Counted from the stretch's first letter, positions 51,562-62,349 are shown. The stretch: 64,000 nucleotides of DNA from Methanosaeta sp. PtaU1.Bin112 (GCA_002067705.1 MVRL01000148.1:1-64000); one strand, 5' to 3'. Program-made: numbers and translations. Notes: a model not told the origin generated them from the letters alone.

Positions 51562-54500
51562 CTACATCACTTTTGCAAAGATAGTTGCATTCTCTCTGAA
51601 GCGATTGTTTGCTGCTCGCAGATAGCATGCCATCAGCATTGTATTCACTCTTAATATCCCGCCAGTGGCCATTACTTCCGAATAATTCGCATGAAACTCC
51701 AAATCATCTTTTGTGGCAATGAATTGCGAGGTGACGCCGATCAGATCTGCCCCAAAACGAATTTGGTTATTGCTAAACATGATATTTCCTTTGGTGAAGT
51801 CGAGGGGGCTCAGTTTGGTTTTGCCACTCATCAAGCCATCCAGAGATGCCTCCCCTCCCCAATCAGTGATGAATACCACACCCGCGCAATCTTCTATCCG
51901 GCCAAGAAGAGATCCCTTCACCTGGTTGGCATTGCTGGAAAAATCCGTTCTGAACTGGTTATTCAATACAGAGACAGGTCCCAACGCATTCATGATAAGA
52001 GCATGTCCAACCGGCTGCCTAATCACATTTTCATGTATTTGGGCAGCATATCCACCCAGATCAGAGATGAATTCAATGACAGATCTTAAAGGACTGTCTG
52101 CACTAGATGCGAACCTTGACATATCGATGTTCATCGGCGTGTATATGACCTGCCTCAAGACCAAGCCCCCCCTGAATCCAGGATGCAGATCGAGGATGGC
52201 CTCATCGCCAATGGTAACATCAATTGGCCCATTATCTGAAATCTTGTTGCGGCTGATATCTACCTGACTTGCAGCGGAGATAAAGATGCCGCAAACTGGA
52301 TCGCGGTGATCCCGGCCATTGCTCAGGATGCGATTCTCGCAAATTGATACGTTTTCGCAAAGGCCCAAGGAGATGCCCCCTTCACCCCTCAGCATCACCA
52401 GATTTCGCATTGATTTACTCAGGAGGGTATTATTAGAGATGTCAAATATATTTCGTAAGCACTCATGTATATCATTATTGCAGATGGCGAGATCTTCAAC
52501 AATTCCGCTCAGAATACCATATCCGGTGATATATTTGATCAGAGAATCATCTGATGTCGAGAGAGCCGTGAGCAAATTTTTTTGTGGAGTTCCAATTCCT
52601 GAAAGCCCCATATATGAGATCTCATTTTCTTCAATCCTGATGCCGTAAATAGTGGCCAGGATATCCGCGAGTTCTTTTTCGCCAGAGCTGCCATCGGTTT
52701 CGAGATAACTTCCCAGGGTGATGCCATTGCCCCAACCTCCCCGGATATAATTGCGGCTCACTTTAACGCGTTCACAGCCGCTGGCGATTTGTATCCCTCC
52801 ATGCGCTCTAAAAGGATTTCTTATCTTCGATGAATCACTGGAGGACTGCATAATGCTATTCATCAGATATGCCACCTGGACTCGTTCTTCTATTGCATCT
52901 GCATTCTCATTGCATTCATCAATCAGTTCTTCACCTCCAACATCACCAATAGCACCTCGGCCAGCGGCAACAGCTCCGGCTGGAATAACAATGACCATAT
53001 TATCATCGATTGAGCTATCACAGGCATGGATAGATATGGCTGTATCACCGCCAAACCTATCCAGCATAAAGATCTTATTATTGTGAATACCGACCCAGGA
53101 GGGTACTCTTTCGCTTAAGCCCTGCCCTGCCGCAGTTGAGCCAACTTCAATGGCATGCTTGTACGCCAGGATGTAGCTATCCTTGATCTCTACATGCTGG
53201 CAGCCTTCCACTTCTATTGCAGTGCCTCCTGGCTTGGACAGCGTCATATTCTCCAGTGTGACCACCATGGAGCCAGATATGCGGAAGAGGGGAACTTCGG
53301 CATTCTTGGATCTGGACAAGACCCATGTCTTCAGTCCGCAGCCCCGGATGGTTAGGTTGGTCATCCCGCTGATTACTGCGTCGGTTAAATGCATCCCCGG
53401 CAGCAGACAGATCTCTCCGCCCAATATCCCCCTCCACCTGGATTTATCGGCGATCTTCTCCAGTGCCTCTTCGATTGTACTGCAATCTCCGCCTTCGCCC
53501 ACTGTATAACGGCAACATAACTTCTTGCTTGTCAGCGGCCCAAAAACCCGCCGGCAATCACTTATGGATAATGGCGTTCCCCACTGCAATATGGCCAGAG
53601 GCACCCGGTGATAATGAATGCCCTGTGGCGGCTGATCCCATATCAGAGGCGATGGGTTGCCTATTTCTCCCGCCCGGACTGAGAAGGTCCAGTAGTCTTC
53701 CGGCAGATAGATGGTGTTATCTGCCGGCGGACTGAATTTCAGATTGATTCCGTCACACAATTCTTCTTCGTGGATATACTCAGTAACCTTTTCAATGCCA
53801 TCCCATAGACGGAAAAATACATTTCCAAATGGCATCTCATGATAAAGGCGCACTTCCCGAACCTTCAAAATCCCTTTATCCAAGGTCACTTCAGCGCCAA
53901 AAATGACATGCCAATACCGTTCATTTACTTCCTGAATTATTTCCATGTAAAAGCTATCCCGTTCTAAGCTGGTGATGGCTTGAATATTTCCGGTAATGGT
54001 GATTGTAGCCATGGAAGGGTCTCCGCCAGGGCCGCTCTGGAAATCCCCTCTGCCCACCAATCCGCCGTTGAATTTGGAATATTTAAAATAGGGCGAATCA
54101 TCGTCGTCAACCTCGGCCATCTCGATTCGGTAGAGGCAATGCTCAAATCCGAGATAGCCTCCCTTCTCAGATTGGGGACATTCGTCGTCGCTCTCATTTG
54201 GCGATCGGAGAGTGACAGTCAACTTGCCCCACCCGGAAAGATCATCCTTTAGATCGGCCAGGATATTCTCACAATCCCGATCTGGCCCCACCCGCAGCAG
54301 CTTCAAATCAAAGGCCGTGTGAACTCTCTCCGTGGTGTCAGGTCCACCCAGCGCGGGTTCGATCAGCTCATCAGGCATCTGAAATCCATTGATCTCCTCC
54401 CGCCAGACCTCCAGGATCACTGCAGCTTTGTCATCGCTATTGCTTTCGAGAGGCTCAGGCGGATTGAGGTATGAAATGATCTCCTCCTTCAGGTGAACCA

Positions 54501-54780
54501 GCAGACCATCTGCCCAGATCCGACCGGGCGATAAGGTGACTTTAACTTGGCCGTTGCTCATGACCTCGGCATTTGCTACCTTGAATGAGTCCCGCTCCTC
54601 GGCCGGTACCGCAGCCACACCAGGCCCAAATGCGTCCCTGGCTGCCTCATCCTGCCAGTTATTGGTGATCTGGGTCTGGGCGTTCCAGTCGGAATCGAGA
54701 AGAACCCGGCCCTGCTGGTGCAGCACGCCGTTGAAGTTGTCTTCCGAGCTGTGCAACCATCTTGAGAAATCTCCCTTCAT
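51562..54780 (-). CDS. DUF6519 / right-handed beta-helix protein of the injection system
   Basis: The protein of about 1072 residues starts with MKGDFSRWLHSSEDNFNGVL and GRVLLDSDWNAQTQI, the DUF6519 signature found next to baseplate genes of phage-tail-like systems. The ATG at 54780 matches the family start and has GGTGGAG 8 bases upstream. Residues about 1-420 form the DUF6519 part. Residues about 440-1050 are a parallel beta-helix rich in NNKI/ENRI turn repeats (SICENRILSNG, DISRNKISDNG). Beta-helices of this kind build tail spikes and receptor-binding fibres. No enzyme motif seen. Confidence 0.8.
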   Translation of the reverse strand: MKGDFSRWLHSSEDNFNGVLHQQGRVLLDSDWNAQTQITNNWQDEAARDAFGPGVAAVPAEERDSFKVANAEVMSNGQVKVTLSPGRIWADGLLVHLKEEIISYLNPPEPLESNSDDKAAVILEVWREEINGFQMPDELIEPALGGPDTTERVHTAFDLKLLRVGPDRDCENILADLKDDLSGWGKLTVTLRSPNESDDECPQSEKGGYLGFEHCLYRIEMAEVDDDDSPYFKYSKFNGGLVGRGDFQSGPGGDPSMATITITGNIQAITSLERDSFYMEIIQEVNERYWHVIFGAEVTLDKGILKVREVRLYHEMPFGNVFFRLWDGIEKVTEYIHEEELCDGINLKFSPPADNTIYLPEDYWTFSVRAGEIGNPSPLIWDQPPQGIHYHRVPLAILQWGTPLSISDCRRVFGPLTSKKLCCRYTVGEGGDCSTIEEALEKIADKSRWRGILGGEICLLPGMHLTDAVISGMTNLTIRGCGLKTWVLSRSKNAEVPLFRISGSMVVTLENMTLSKPGGTAIEVEGCQHVEIKDSYILAYKHAIEVGSTAAGQGLSERVPSWVGIHNNKIFMLDRFGGDTAISIHACDSSIDDNMVIVIPAGAVAAGRGAIGDVGGEELIDECNENADAIEERVQVAYLMNSIMQSSSDSSKIRNPFRAHGGIQIASGCERVKVSRNYIRGGWGNGITLGSYLETDGSSGEKELADILATIYGIRIEENEISYMGLSGIGTPQKNLLTALSTSDDSLIKYITGYGILSGIVEDLAICNNDIHECLRNIFDISNNTLLSKSMRNLVMLRGEGGISLGLCENVSICENRILSNGRDHRDPVCGIFISAASQVDISRNKISDNGPIDVTIGDEAILDLHPGFRGGLVLRQVIYTPMNIDMSRFASSADSPLRSVIEFISDLGGYAAQIHENVIRQPVGHALIMNALGPVSVLNNQFRTDFSSNANQVKGSLLGRIEDCAGVVFITDWGGEASLDGLMSGKTKLSPLDFTKGNIMFSNNQIRFGADLIGVTSQFIATKDDLEFHANYSEVMATGGILRVNTMLMACYLRAANNRFRENATIFAKVM

Positions 54781-54792
54781 TTCCATCTCCAC

Positions 54793-57141
54793 CTATGTAA
54801 CAGGTATCAGCAGCGGCCTCACCCCAACGGGCATGAACTCGCGATAGCGAATCTGCAGGTTGCGCCACTTATGTGCTTGCATGAGAAAGCCAAAGGCTCC
54901 CATGGCGTCCTCCTCCGGCCCCCGTTCTCTGATGCGGTAGTCCGCTGTATGTGCCAACTGGCCATAGCCTGGCTCACCGAACACTTCGCTGACGAAGTGC
55001 AGCCGCGCATGGCTTCCAGTGACGCAAGCATGGTTTGGGGGCAGGCGGTCTCCCCGGTCTGAGAAATAGCAGTACTTGAGGCAGCCAACCTGATTGTTCC
55101 GCACCTGCAGCGAATTCGCCCAGATGCCGCCTTTGCCACTTATGCTCTCAACACGCATCCGGCCGAAGACCGTGGCACCTTCCACCTTAGTTGGAGAACC
55201 CCAGCCGCAGGCCAGCTCACCGTCTGCTGGATCATCAGGGCCGGCAACGGCAAATTCGGCTTCTGAATCAGGACCGGCATCTATAATGGTCTGTTCCAGC
55301 TTCAGATGATAGCCTCTACCGATACGGATCGATCCTGAGATTGTGCACCTGATCACTATCTCTGGAGACTGATCGAAGGCATCTTCCGCCTCGGTATCAT
55401 CAAATCCATAGGATTCCTCCAATCGCATGGCCGTGTAGCTTGGCGCTCTTGTACCATTGAGCTGCCTGGATCCACCCGGATCAAGGGTACAGTTTACGAT
55501 CTCCAGACGGTCAACGGCCGCCCGGGCAATCAGCGGCATTCTCTCATCGACCTCGTAATCAACATCTTCAAACCGGGTCAGAAAGAGCCCTTCCAGTCTA
55601 ACGATCAGACCCGCGGCCTTGGCGGCATCCTTCGGGCCGAAACGCAGGGGATGTTTGAGCTTGATGATGGGCCTCTGGCCATCCGCGGCGCGTATGAGCA
55701 GGGGCCGGCTTAGCAGTAGATCAGGCACACCCTCATGAATTGGGATTCCATCTCCGCGGTCAAATCCAAGTACATGAATCAGACTATCTCTGATCTCGAT
55801 TATGACAGGTCCAGCTGCATCCAAAGCCTCCAGGATAGCCTGCTTTAAACTGGATGAGGAGGCGTCAAAGCCGCTGACGATGATAATCCTAGAATCCTCA
55901 TCCCACGGCTCAAGGGAGGGAGACCGCGCGGCTGGATGCGCGCCAACCGGACCGGCCGCCCCATAGGTGTAGGTCACCAGCAAGTGATCCTTGAGAGCTA
56001 AAGCTTGCTCATCACTGGAAATCCCTATCAACAGCCGGCCTAAAACGGGATCAACCACAAGCTCCCGGTCTTTAACTCCAGATGCCAGACCCTCTTCCCA
56101 ACAGCGCAGGTCGGCGCCTCTTACCGTCCAGGCGCTTGAGCCGTCATCTGGCCATGATGAGCCGGCAAAGGCTGTTGCTGGCAGATGAAGCTGCAGACCG
56201 ACATCGGAGATATCCCTGGTGGCAATCTCGGTATTGATTGGATTATATGTATCGATGGACAGGTACTTCTCAGGCCTTCCCGCTGCAGAGTTCTCAGTCA
56301 ATCTGGGTGCAGGAATCGGGCCGGGGGTGGCATCGATCTCGGTTACCAGAGGAGGCTGCCGGAGGGGGTCGAACTGATAGGTATTAAAAAGATGGACTGG
56401 ACGTCCCAGCGGGTCGATATCAAATCGGACAATGCAAGCTGCAGCATCGGGATCCTCGGATGGTGCAGGACTTATAGTTATAGTCTCCCGCCAGCATGGC
56501 CTTGTAGCTCTGACCTGATAGCCCTCCAATCTCCACAGAAAGATGGCCAGGTTGGGCAGGTTGTAGCGTATACCCCTCCAGGCAGGCGGTTTTATATCTG
56601 CGAGATGGGCGAAGGGATCAAAAGGCGTGCCCAGCAGGCTGAGCATGGCCGGATCGCGTAGGTTGACCGTGCCTCCAAAGATGGGGGTGAAGCGATTGAC
56701 AGACGGCTGACTGTATGGCGGTGCTCCTCCCACATCAGGTCGCTGGTGGTTCAGATGCTGGTTCCAGACCAGATTCTCTCGCAACTGTACACAATGCACT
56801 CCCCACCCGGTGAGGTCATATGTCAATCGCTCAATGCTTGCCAGTGTGCCTTTGCGGCGGCGAAGGCTGATAGCATCGGCCACCTCAGCCCTTAAGGTCC
56901 AGGCATCGCCGCTGATATGACCGACACCGAGGAGATCGCCGATGTAAGGAACCACCCAGTCATCACAGGTCTCTATGAACAGGTCATGGTACAGGGCCTC
57001 GATATTGCGGTGAATCTCATCCAAGACACCTTCCACCAGCGCCAGATAACTCTTGAGCTGTCCAGGAGGCTGCTGCGTCTCATCCCGGATCCGGTAGATC
57101 TCTGGCAGCCGCTCGTAAAGGGAAATGCGTCTCTCAGTCAT
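54793..57141 (-). CDS. gpI-like baseplate/tail protein with long C-terminal extension
   Basis: The 782-residue protein has an N-terminal tail-protein-I-like domain (about 1-160): SLYERLPEIYRIRDE, YDLFIETCDDWVVPYIGDLLG, and RRRKGTLASIERLTYDLTGW. This is the pattern of TIGR02242-type tail proteins. Residues about 350-780 are beta-rich with repeat-like segments (VIRCTISGSIRIGRGYHLKL), perhaps a beta-helix or spike. GGAGGTG precedes the ATG, which overlaps the previous gene by 8 bases. It likely links baseplate to fibre. Confidence 0.82.
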   Translation of the reverse strand: MTERRISLYERLPEIYRIRDETQQPPGQLKSYLALVEGVLDEIHRNIEALYHDLFIETCDDWVVPYIGDLLGVGHISGDAWTLRAEVADAISLRRRKGTLASIERLTYDLTGWGVHCVQLRENLVWNQHLNHQRPDVGGAPPYSQPSVNRFTPIFGGTVNLRDPAMLSLLGTPFDPFAHLADIKPPAWRGIRYNLPNLAIFLWRLEGYQVRATRPCWRETITISPAPSEDPDAAACIVRFDIDPLGRPVHLFNTYQFDPLRQPPLVTEIDATPGPIPAPRLTENSAAGRPEKYLSIDTYNPINTEIATRDISDVGLQLHLPATAFAGSSWPDDGSSAWTVRGADLRCWEEGLASGVKDRELVVDPVLGRLLIGISSDEQALALKDHLLVTYTYGAAGPVGAHPAARSPSLEPWDEDSRIIIVSGFDASSSSLKQAILEALDAAGPVIIEIRDSLIHVLGFDRGDGIPIHEGVPDLLLSRPLLIRAADGQRPIIKLKHPLRFGPKDAAKAAGLIVRLEGLFLTRFEDVDYEVDERMPLIARAAVDRLEIVNCTLDPGGSRQLNGTRAPSYTAMRLEESYGFDDTEAEDAFDQSPEIVIRCTISGSIRIGRGYHLKLEQTIIDAGPDSEAEFAVAGPDDPADGELACGWGSPTKVEGATVFGRMRVESISGKGGIWANSLQVRNNQVGCLKYCYFSDRGDRLPPNHACVTGSHARLHFVSEVFGEPGYGQLAHTADYRIRERGPEEDAMGAFGFLMQAHKWRNLQIRYREFMPVGVRPLLIPVT

Positions 57142-59755
57142 TGAGGGGCACCTCCGTCGGGCTTACTGAGACCGGGTGCAAATGGCAATCGGACGCATTC
57201 AGGCAGAGAAGCGAATGTTCGTGGCATTCTACCTTATCTGTATGATATATTATTCCCAGCTTCAATCTGAATATTGAGACCTTCACCCAGACTACGCCTT
57301 TGATATTCTGAACAGCTCCCTTGATGCGAGTGGCATGCTCCAGCTGGCCAAACCGCCGGTTCTGAGAAGCAAAAAGGCCATGCGATCCATCGATCCCCTC
57401 GTCCTCACCTCCCGAGACACCCAATGCCTCCTTGATCGACTTTTGCAGAAGCTGCCATTGATACGATGGGTCGTACCCCACCTCCAGGTCAAGCTTCACC
57501 AGTTGCCGATGGCCTGGAGCGACTATGATCGCGAAACGCTTTGCCCCCCGATCCTGATCCGCCTGGATGAGTATGCCTCTTGCCTCCTCGTACTCCTTCT
57601 CCCTGCCGCTCTCCATCAGAACTGTGATCACCACCGCCGGGACATTGTTATTAAGCGCCCAGCGGGCCTTTGCCTTGGCGACCCCGGCGATGGACAGGGC
57701 TTCCGCCTCGAAGTCCTGCAGGCTGACCAGCCTTCCCAGGCTCTGGACCTTTCCAGGTGCGGCCTGCCTGGCCTTCTCTCCGCTCTCGGGCAGGTCGCCT
57801 CCGGTGACGATTCCAGGAAGGTGGATCTTTTGCAGATGGTTAAGCCGGGCACCGGCCTGAACTGTCGTTCCTTCCTTGAGCGGACCGAATGCTCCTGTGC
57901 CCGTTCGGTAGCCGGCCACGACGTTCTGGAAGCCGGAGGGCAGCCTTGAGCCAGCCTTGCCGTCTCCGAACTGCACCCAGCTATTCCCCTCTGAGTCCTC
58001 CCGGATGATGTAGATCTCCTCTTTGGGCCCATGGCCAAAGAAGAAGGGCACTCTCGTCCAGAGCCTGCCGCTGACAAACACCTCCAGCTCCGGGACTTCA
58101 GGAGGAGTCTGTTCCCCGGACCGGAAGTAGGTCAGGGGCGATTTAGGAAGTTTGAAGGTCTGAAACATCTCCCGGCTGTCCCCGCTGCCCAGCACGGCTT
58201 GCTTTTCGGTCTTGCCCTGGGTGGCTTGGACCAGGTTACCGTAGACAATGGCCCGGGGGTCTTCTTCATTGAAATCTGACAGCGAAAATCCTTCCAGGGG
58301 TCTATCGAGATAGACGGGCCATAACCAGGGATTGATTGTGTCTTTATCCTTGAGCGCCTCCTCGAATATCCTCATACTGTTTGTCACACTAATCTGTTGA
58401 GATTCAGCTCCCTCTTTTTGCAGTATTAGGCTCCTTCCTTGCAGCTTCAAGGCTTGATCATAAGTTCCCCAATAGTTGAGAGTATTCCCGATCGCGGATT
58501 CGCTTTCCCACTCCGTTCCAGCACGAAGAATCATCTCAGGCCCTTTTACTTCATGAAAACTCATTTTTCGGATGTTAGCGCGCTCTGGCAACCTAACAAG
58601 AGGCTCATCAAGCGTAATAACCGATGATGAACCAGAGAGATTGCCCCAGCATAAAGCATCAGATCTGATATCGACAATTCTCCTCAGTTCCGTAAGAGAG
58701 TCTTCACCTGGGATCACATGTTCGGAACCATCAACATCAACGGCGGTCATAGTATAGGGCAGGAAGAATTGGCAGACAATTGCATTTCCTGTCGCAAGAT
58801 CATCGACTATTGCGTCCAAAGGCATCTCAGAGGGGCTCAGGTTGCAATAGCCTTCATAACCCGCAGATAACGATCTATTGAAATCCGTATCATTCTGGCT
58901 TATTCGACGCCCAGATCCCAGCAGCCTGGTTGTTAGAGCCGGTGCGTTATAGCCAAAATGACGAAAAGTACGACCAATGCGATGAGCCTCTACAGCGAAA
59001 CCATAATGTTCTTTTCTCAGAGATCCCTCGAACTCGATGATAATGCGATCGAGCACCCGCCTAACCTCAGACACGATGAGAATTTCTCCCGAGGGAATGA
59101 GTATGATGCGATCGCCAGCCATGAGCTTTAGCGCCAATTTGCTGGCAATGTCTGTCTTGACCTCATCGTCTTCAGAGACGACGGATTCCACCTCCAGACG
59201 ATTGCTCCCCTTTGCTATCCGTTGACCTTCGGCACGGGGACGATAAAGGTTAAACTTGGACAAGCCTGGATAGGCCACTATTTCGGCTGCCCCCTGGAAA
59301 TCCACCTGGACCTCAGAACCCTCAACTTGAGCCTTGATTGGAAATCCTTTGGGAATGACTACAGGCTTATCTCCCTTCACCTCAAATGCAAACGTGGCCT
59401 TGCCACCCACACCTGGAGATAACCGATATCCCAAGAGTCGCACCAGATCCCCGATGCTCTCCCGCCACTCTGCGGTTCGCAGATAGGCTTCATTGGCGTA
59501 AAGCTCCTGGTAAAATGTCAGTATATCGCCCAGGATGGATGCCCCCTCCAGCAGGGCGATGCCAGGATCATCCGCCTCCCTGTGGGTCCAATTTATCAAT
59601 ACTGGATCTAGATTCAGCTGTCTCAGCAGTGCTTCCCGGATATCAGCGTACGTCCCAATGCGGTAGTCGATATGGGATAGGCCGGGTCGGTTCTCTGGTC
59701 GTTTCGGAAACGATTTAAGAGCCGTGCAGTCATTGCGGCATTCATCATCGCTCAC
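57134..59755 (-). CDS. Baseplate J-like protein 2
   Basis: The 873-residue protein has the wedge-protein pattern: IDYRIGTYADIREALLRQL, DDPGIALLEGASILGDILTFYQELYANEAYL (about 63-92) and RLLGYRLSPGVGGKATFAF. The later Baseplate_J part has SWVQFGDGKAGSRLPSG and KVQSLGRLVSLQDFEAEALS. It matches Afp12/gp7-like or TIGR02243 proteins that form the baseplate wedge. The GTG start at 59755 overlaps the stop of the previous gene and has GGAGGTGG upstream. Confidence 0.88.
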   Translation of the reverse strand: MSDDECRNDCTALKSFPKRPENRPGLSHIDYRIGTYADIREALLRQLNLDPVLINWTHREADDPGIALLEGASILGDILTFYQELYANEAYLRTAEWRESIGDLVRLLGYRLSPGVGGKATFAFEVKGDKPVVIPKGFPIKAQVEGSEVQVDFQGAAEIVAYPGLSKFNLYRPRAEGQRIAKGSNRLEVESVVSEDDEVKTDIASKLALKLMAGDRIILIPSGEILIVSEVRRVLDRIIIEFEGSLRKEHYGFAVEAHRIGRTFRHFGYNAPALTTRLLGSGRRISQNDTDFNRSLSAGYEGYCNLSPSEMPLDAIVDDLATGNAIVCQFFLPYTMTAVDVDGSEHVIPGEDSLTELRRIVDIRSDALCWGNLSGSSSVITLDEPLVRLPERANIRKMSFHEVKGPEMILRAGTEWESESAIGNTLNYWGTYDQALKLQGRSLILQKEGAESQQISVTNSMRIFEEALKDKDTINPWLWPVYLDRPLEGFSLSDFNEEDPRAIVYGNLVQATQGKTEKQAVLGSGDSREMFQTFKLPKSPLTYFRSGEQTPPEVPELEVFVSGRLWTRVPFFFGHGPKEEIYIIREDSEGNSWVQFGDGKAGSRLPSGFQNVVAGYRTGTGAFGPLKEGTTVQAGARLNHLQKIHLPGIVTGGDLPESGEKARQAAPGKVQSLGRLVSLQDFEAEALSIAGVAKAKARWALNNNVPAVVITVLMESGREKEYEEARGILIQADQDRGAKRFAIIVAPGHRQLVKLDLEVGYDPSYQWQLLQKSIKEALGVSGGEDEGIDGSHGLFASQNRRFGQLEHATRIKGAVQNIKGVVWVKVSIFRLKLGIIYHTDKVECHEHSLLCLNASDCHLHPVSVSPTEVPLND

Positions 59756-62349
59756 TTCCGGCCACCTCCGATAACGAAGGTCATGAATCCATCCTCCATG
59801 TGATCCGGATCGTTTCGGACCCTGATGATCTCGTTGGAGCGCAGCTCAGCGATCTCCTCTCTTCCAATAGCATCCTCGTTCCAGCGTTTTATTGTTACGG
59901 AGACAACGTGATCTATGCCCTTGATCTGCTGGATGCGGCCGATGATCTGGCTGGAGTGCAGCCCCTGCCCGAAGCTCCAGCGATCTGGATGAAAGAATGC
60001 CCGCCTGCCATCTGGGGTATAGCCTTCGGAGAACTCCTGCCCCAGAATGAATCGTATGTCTTCTGTCCAGTAATCCTGATGGACGCAGAGTGTGACCTTG
60101 ATATCCAGAGGCACAAAACTGGGGCCACGAATCTCCAAATCCTCGCCGATCAATCCCACCGCCTGCAAATGGCCGGCTACCTCATCCCGCAGTTCGTCTG
60201 AGAGCTCCGCCGTGCCTGCTGGGTCTACTGCCACCTGCACCGTTCGCCAGCTTCCTGTCCAGGCGTATCGGGCCGCGGCCCTGGCAACTTCTGGCAGCTC
60301 TTGGGCCCGGTTCTCATAATCCTGCAGCGTCACCGCCCGCAGCTGGCGTGATCTGTATGCCTCGGGAGCCCGGCGGATGATATCGGCAGCTGGTTCAGGT
60401 GCCCTACCATTGACAACATCGAACGGATTCCAGACAGACTGGATCTCCGGATAGATCGATGTATCGAAATACCTCAGGGCACCAGCACCGATATTTCCGT
60501 CCAGACCATGGCCCAACTGACAGAAGCAATGTACCTCTGCTCCTTCCGGCAGCTTCCTGCCGTTGTCATCATTGCCGAAGCGAAGCAGGCTCATGCCCGC
60601 TTCATCCGTCTCCACAAGGAAATGATCGCCCCCTTCGGCGCTGCCATCACTGTGCACAAGACTGATGACCTCTTCCCAGGGATCTGATTCCCCGGCAGAG
60701 ACCACTTCCACTTTAAGGGTGGACCTGGGAGGGACCTCGCCGCCCAAAGGCGTATCTCGATAGGAGAGAGGGGCTTGCGGCAATCGGCAGACCGTCCCCC
60801 CGCGATCGGTCATTTCATAATGCAGTTCGTCTTCTGACAGCAGGGGCTCATCCGGATCTTTGAATATGGCATGCAACGGCCATCCGTGGCAGACCGCAAT
60901 CAAGTTACCATGAAACAGGGAGATGTTCTCGTGCTTTCCATCCGGACAGGAGACGGTAAAACAATAATTGGCCCTCAGGGCATCTTCCTCTCGCCATCGC
61001 ACCCTCACGAACCATGCCCCTGCGACGGGATCTCTCAGGGATTCAGCCCCCTGAACCCCGGAAAGCAACCTCAGAAGTTGACGCTTGCCCGGATCGCTCC
61101 CTGCCCCAAGGCCAGTCGCCGGATTGAGCCACTCCTGAATCAGCAGATGCTGGACCTTTCCGGAGCGAATCAAGTCCCGCACTTCATTTATCGAGATTTC
61201 ATCAATCAGAGGCAGCCCGCTGGCATCAAGCGGCTGCAGATCTGCCGTGCTGGAGCCGGCTGCCAGTGATGGAATCGAGCCATCCCAGGTATACAGAGCA
61301 AGCCTGTTGAGAAGGGGATAAAGGTGGGGAGAATAGACAAATAATTTATTAAGAATTTTCTTAATTAAATAAATCTTTCCTTCGGTCTCATCCAAGATGG
61401 CCCATTCATCGCGCTCATTTCGCTTCTCGATTCTGGCTGATGGTGAAAGCCCAATATCATGTGCTGCGAAGACCTCTCTCAGATCCTCCGACAGGTTTCC
61501 GCCTGAAGGGTCAAATTGGTCCAGGATTTCCTTGAATTCGAGATCAAGGGCAAAGGAATGATCCCTGTCAGCCATAAATACGGCTGACGATGCAACCTGA
61601 GTCTCACCTCCCGTCCAGATCATAAAACCGGTGGGCAGGCCGATTGATGCCGTGCCGCTAATCTCCAATGCCAGCCAGGTGCTGGCCTGATTGCCCTGAT
61701 GAATGTGGTAATCCATCAGCCGGGCATGACGTGCCAGCGAGACCCTCTTTCGAGCCGTGAATAGATAGGCCTCATTCATCACCCGGTCCTGATAATCGCT
61801 TAGTTCGTCGGCTGCTGCAGAAAATAGCTCTATAAGGACTTGATCCAGATCGGCCTCGCTGCTGGGCAGCCATCCCGGCACGCGCTGTTCCATGGCGGCG
61901 ATCAAGGTGTGCTTGAAGGAATGATAGTCCTTGGCCAGATAATCGATCGCCGGATTGTCCTGGGGTGGTGGTGCCGGTTCCCATTCCGGGGCACAGTCTA
62001 TCCTGAAGCAGCCAGGCCGGAACTTGAAATCGATCTTGCCGAAGAGAGGATCGATGCTGAATCTCGTATCCTCGGGATTTATGGCCAGCGTATATGTAGA
62101 GTAGTCACCAATAGGGCTGACAGTGAGATTCAGCACCGGCTGCTGGCTATCCAGATCGCTGGCTGCAGTGACCCGCACCTGCCCTGGTTCGCTGCCTGCA
62201 GGCAGTCGCCTTCCTCCCTTGATGGGGAAGAGGTGGCAGGATGCCGGGGGACCTCGACTGGCGAGAGAAATGAATCCTTCAAAAAATATTCTATTGAAGA
62301 AGTGGACTTCAAGTATGGCCTCCTCTCCATCTATGCTCACCAGCAGCAT
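59752..62349 (-). CDS. Baseplate J-like protein 1
   Basis: At least 865 residues. After an N-terminal domain come IDYLAKDYHSFKHTLIAAME, a DQVLIELFSAAADELSDYQD segment and RLMDYHIHQGNQAS. The J domain has SLLRFGNDDNGRKLPEGAEV and RQLRAVTLQDYENRAQELP. It matches Afp11/gp6-like or TIGR02243 wedge proteins. The frame is open and family-like (EHNGIRMLLVSIDG) for 26 codons above the first ATG, up to 62427, but there is no ATG, GTG or TTG in that part. Either the start is non-standard or a base is missing. Confidence 0.88.
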   Translation of the reverse strand: MLLVSIDGEEAILEVHFFNRIFFEGFISLASRGPPASCHLFPIKGGRRLPAGSEPGQVRVTAASDLDSQQPVLNLTVSPIGDYSTYTLAINPEDTRFSIDPLFGKIDFKFRPGCFRIDCAPEWEPAPPPQDNPAIDYLAKDYHSFKHTLIAAMEQRVPGWLPSSEADLDQVLIELFSAAADELSDYQDRVMNEAYLFTARKRVSLARHARLMDYHIHQGNQASTWLALEISGTASIGLPTGFMIWTGGETQVASSAVFMADRDHSFALDLEFKEILDQFDPSGGNLSEDLREVFAAHDIGLSPSARIEKRNERDEWAILDETEGKIYLIKKILNKLFVYSPHLYPLLNRLALYTWDGSIPSLAAGSSTADLQPLDASGLPLIDEISINEVRDLIRSGKVQHLLIQEWLNPATGLGAGSDPGKRQLLRLLSGVQGAESLRDPVAGAWFVRVRWREEDALRANYCFTVSCPDGKHENISLFHGNLIAVCHGWPLHAIFKDPDEPLLSEDELHYEMTDRGGTVCRLPQAPLSYRDTPLGGEVPPRSTLKVEVVSAGESDPWEEVISLVHSDGSAEGGDHFLVETDEAGMSLLRFGNDDNGRKLPEGAEVHCFCQLGHGLDGNIGAGALRYFDTSIYPEIQSVWNPFDVVNGRAPEPAADIIRRAPEAYRSRQLRAVTLQDYENRAQELPEVARAAARYAWTGSWRTVQVAVDPAGTAELSDELRDEVAGHLQAVGLIGEDLEIRGPSFVPLDIKVTLCVHQDYWTEDIRFILGQEFSEGYTPDGRRAFFHPDRWSFGQGLHSSQIIGRIQQIKGIDHVVSVTIKRWNEDAIGREEIAELRSNEIIRVRNDPDHMEDGFMTFVIGGGRK

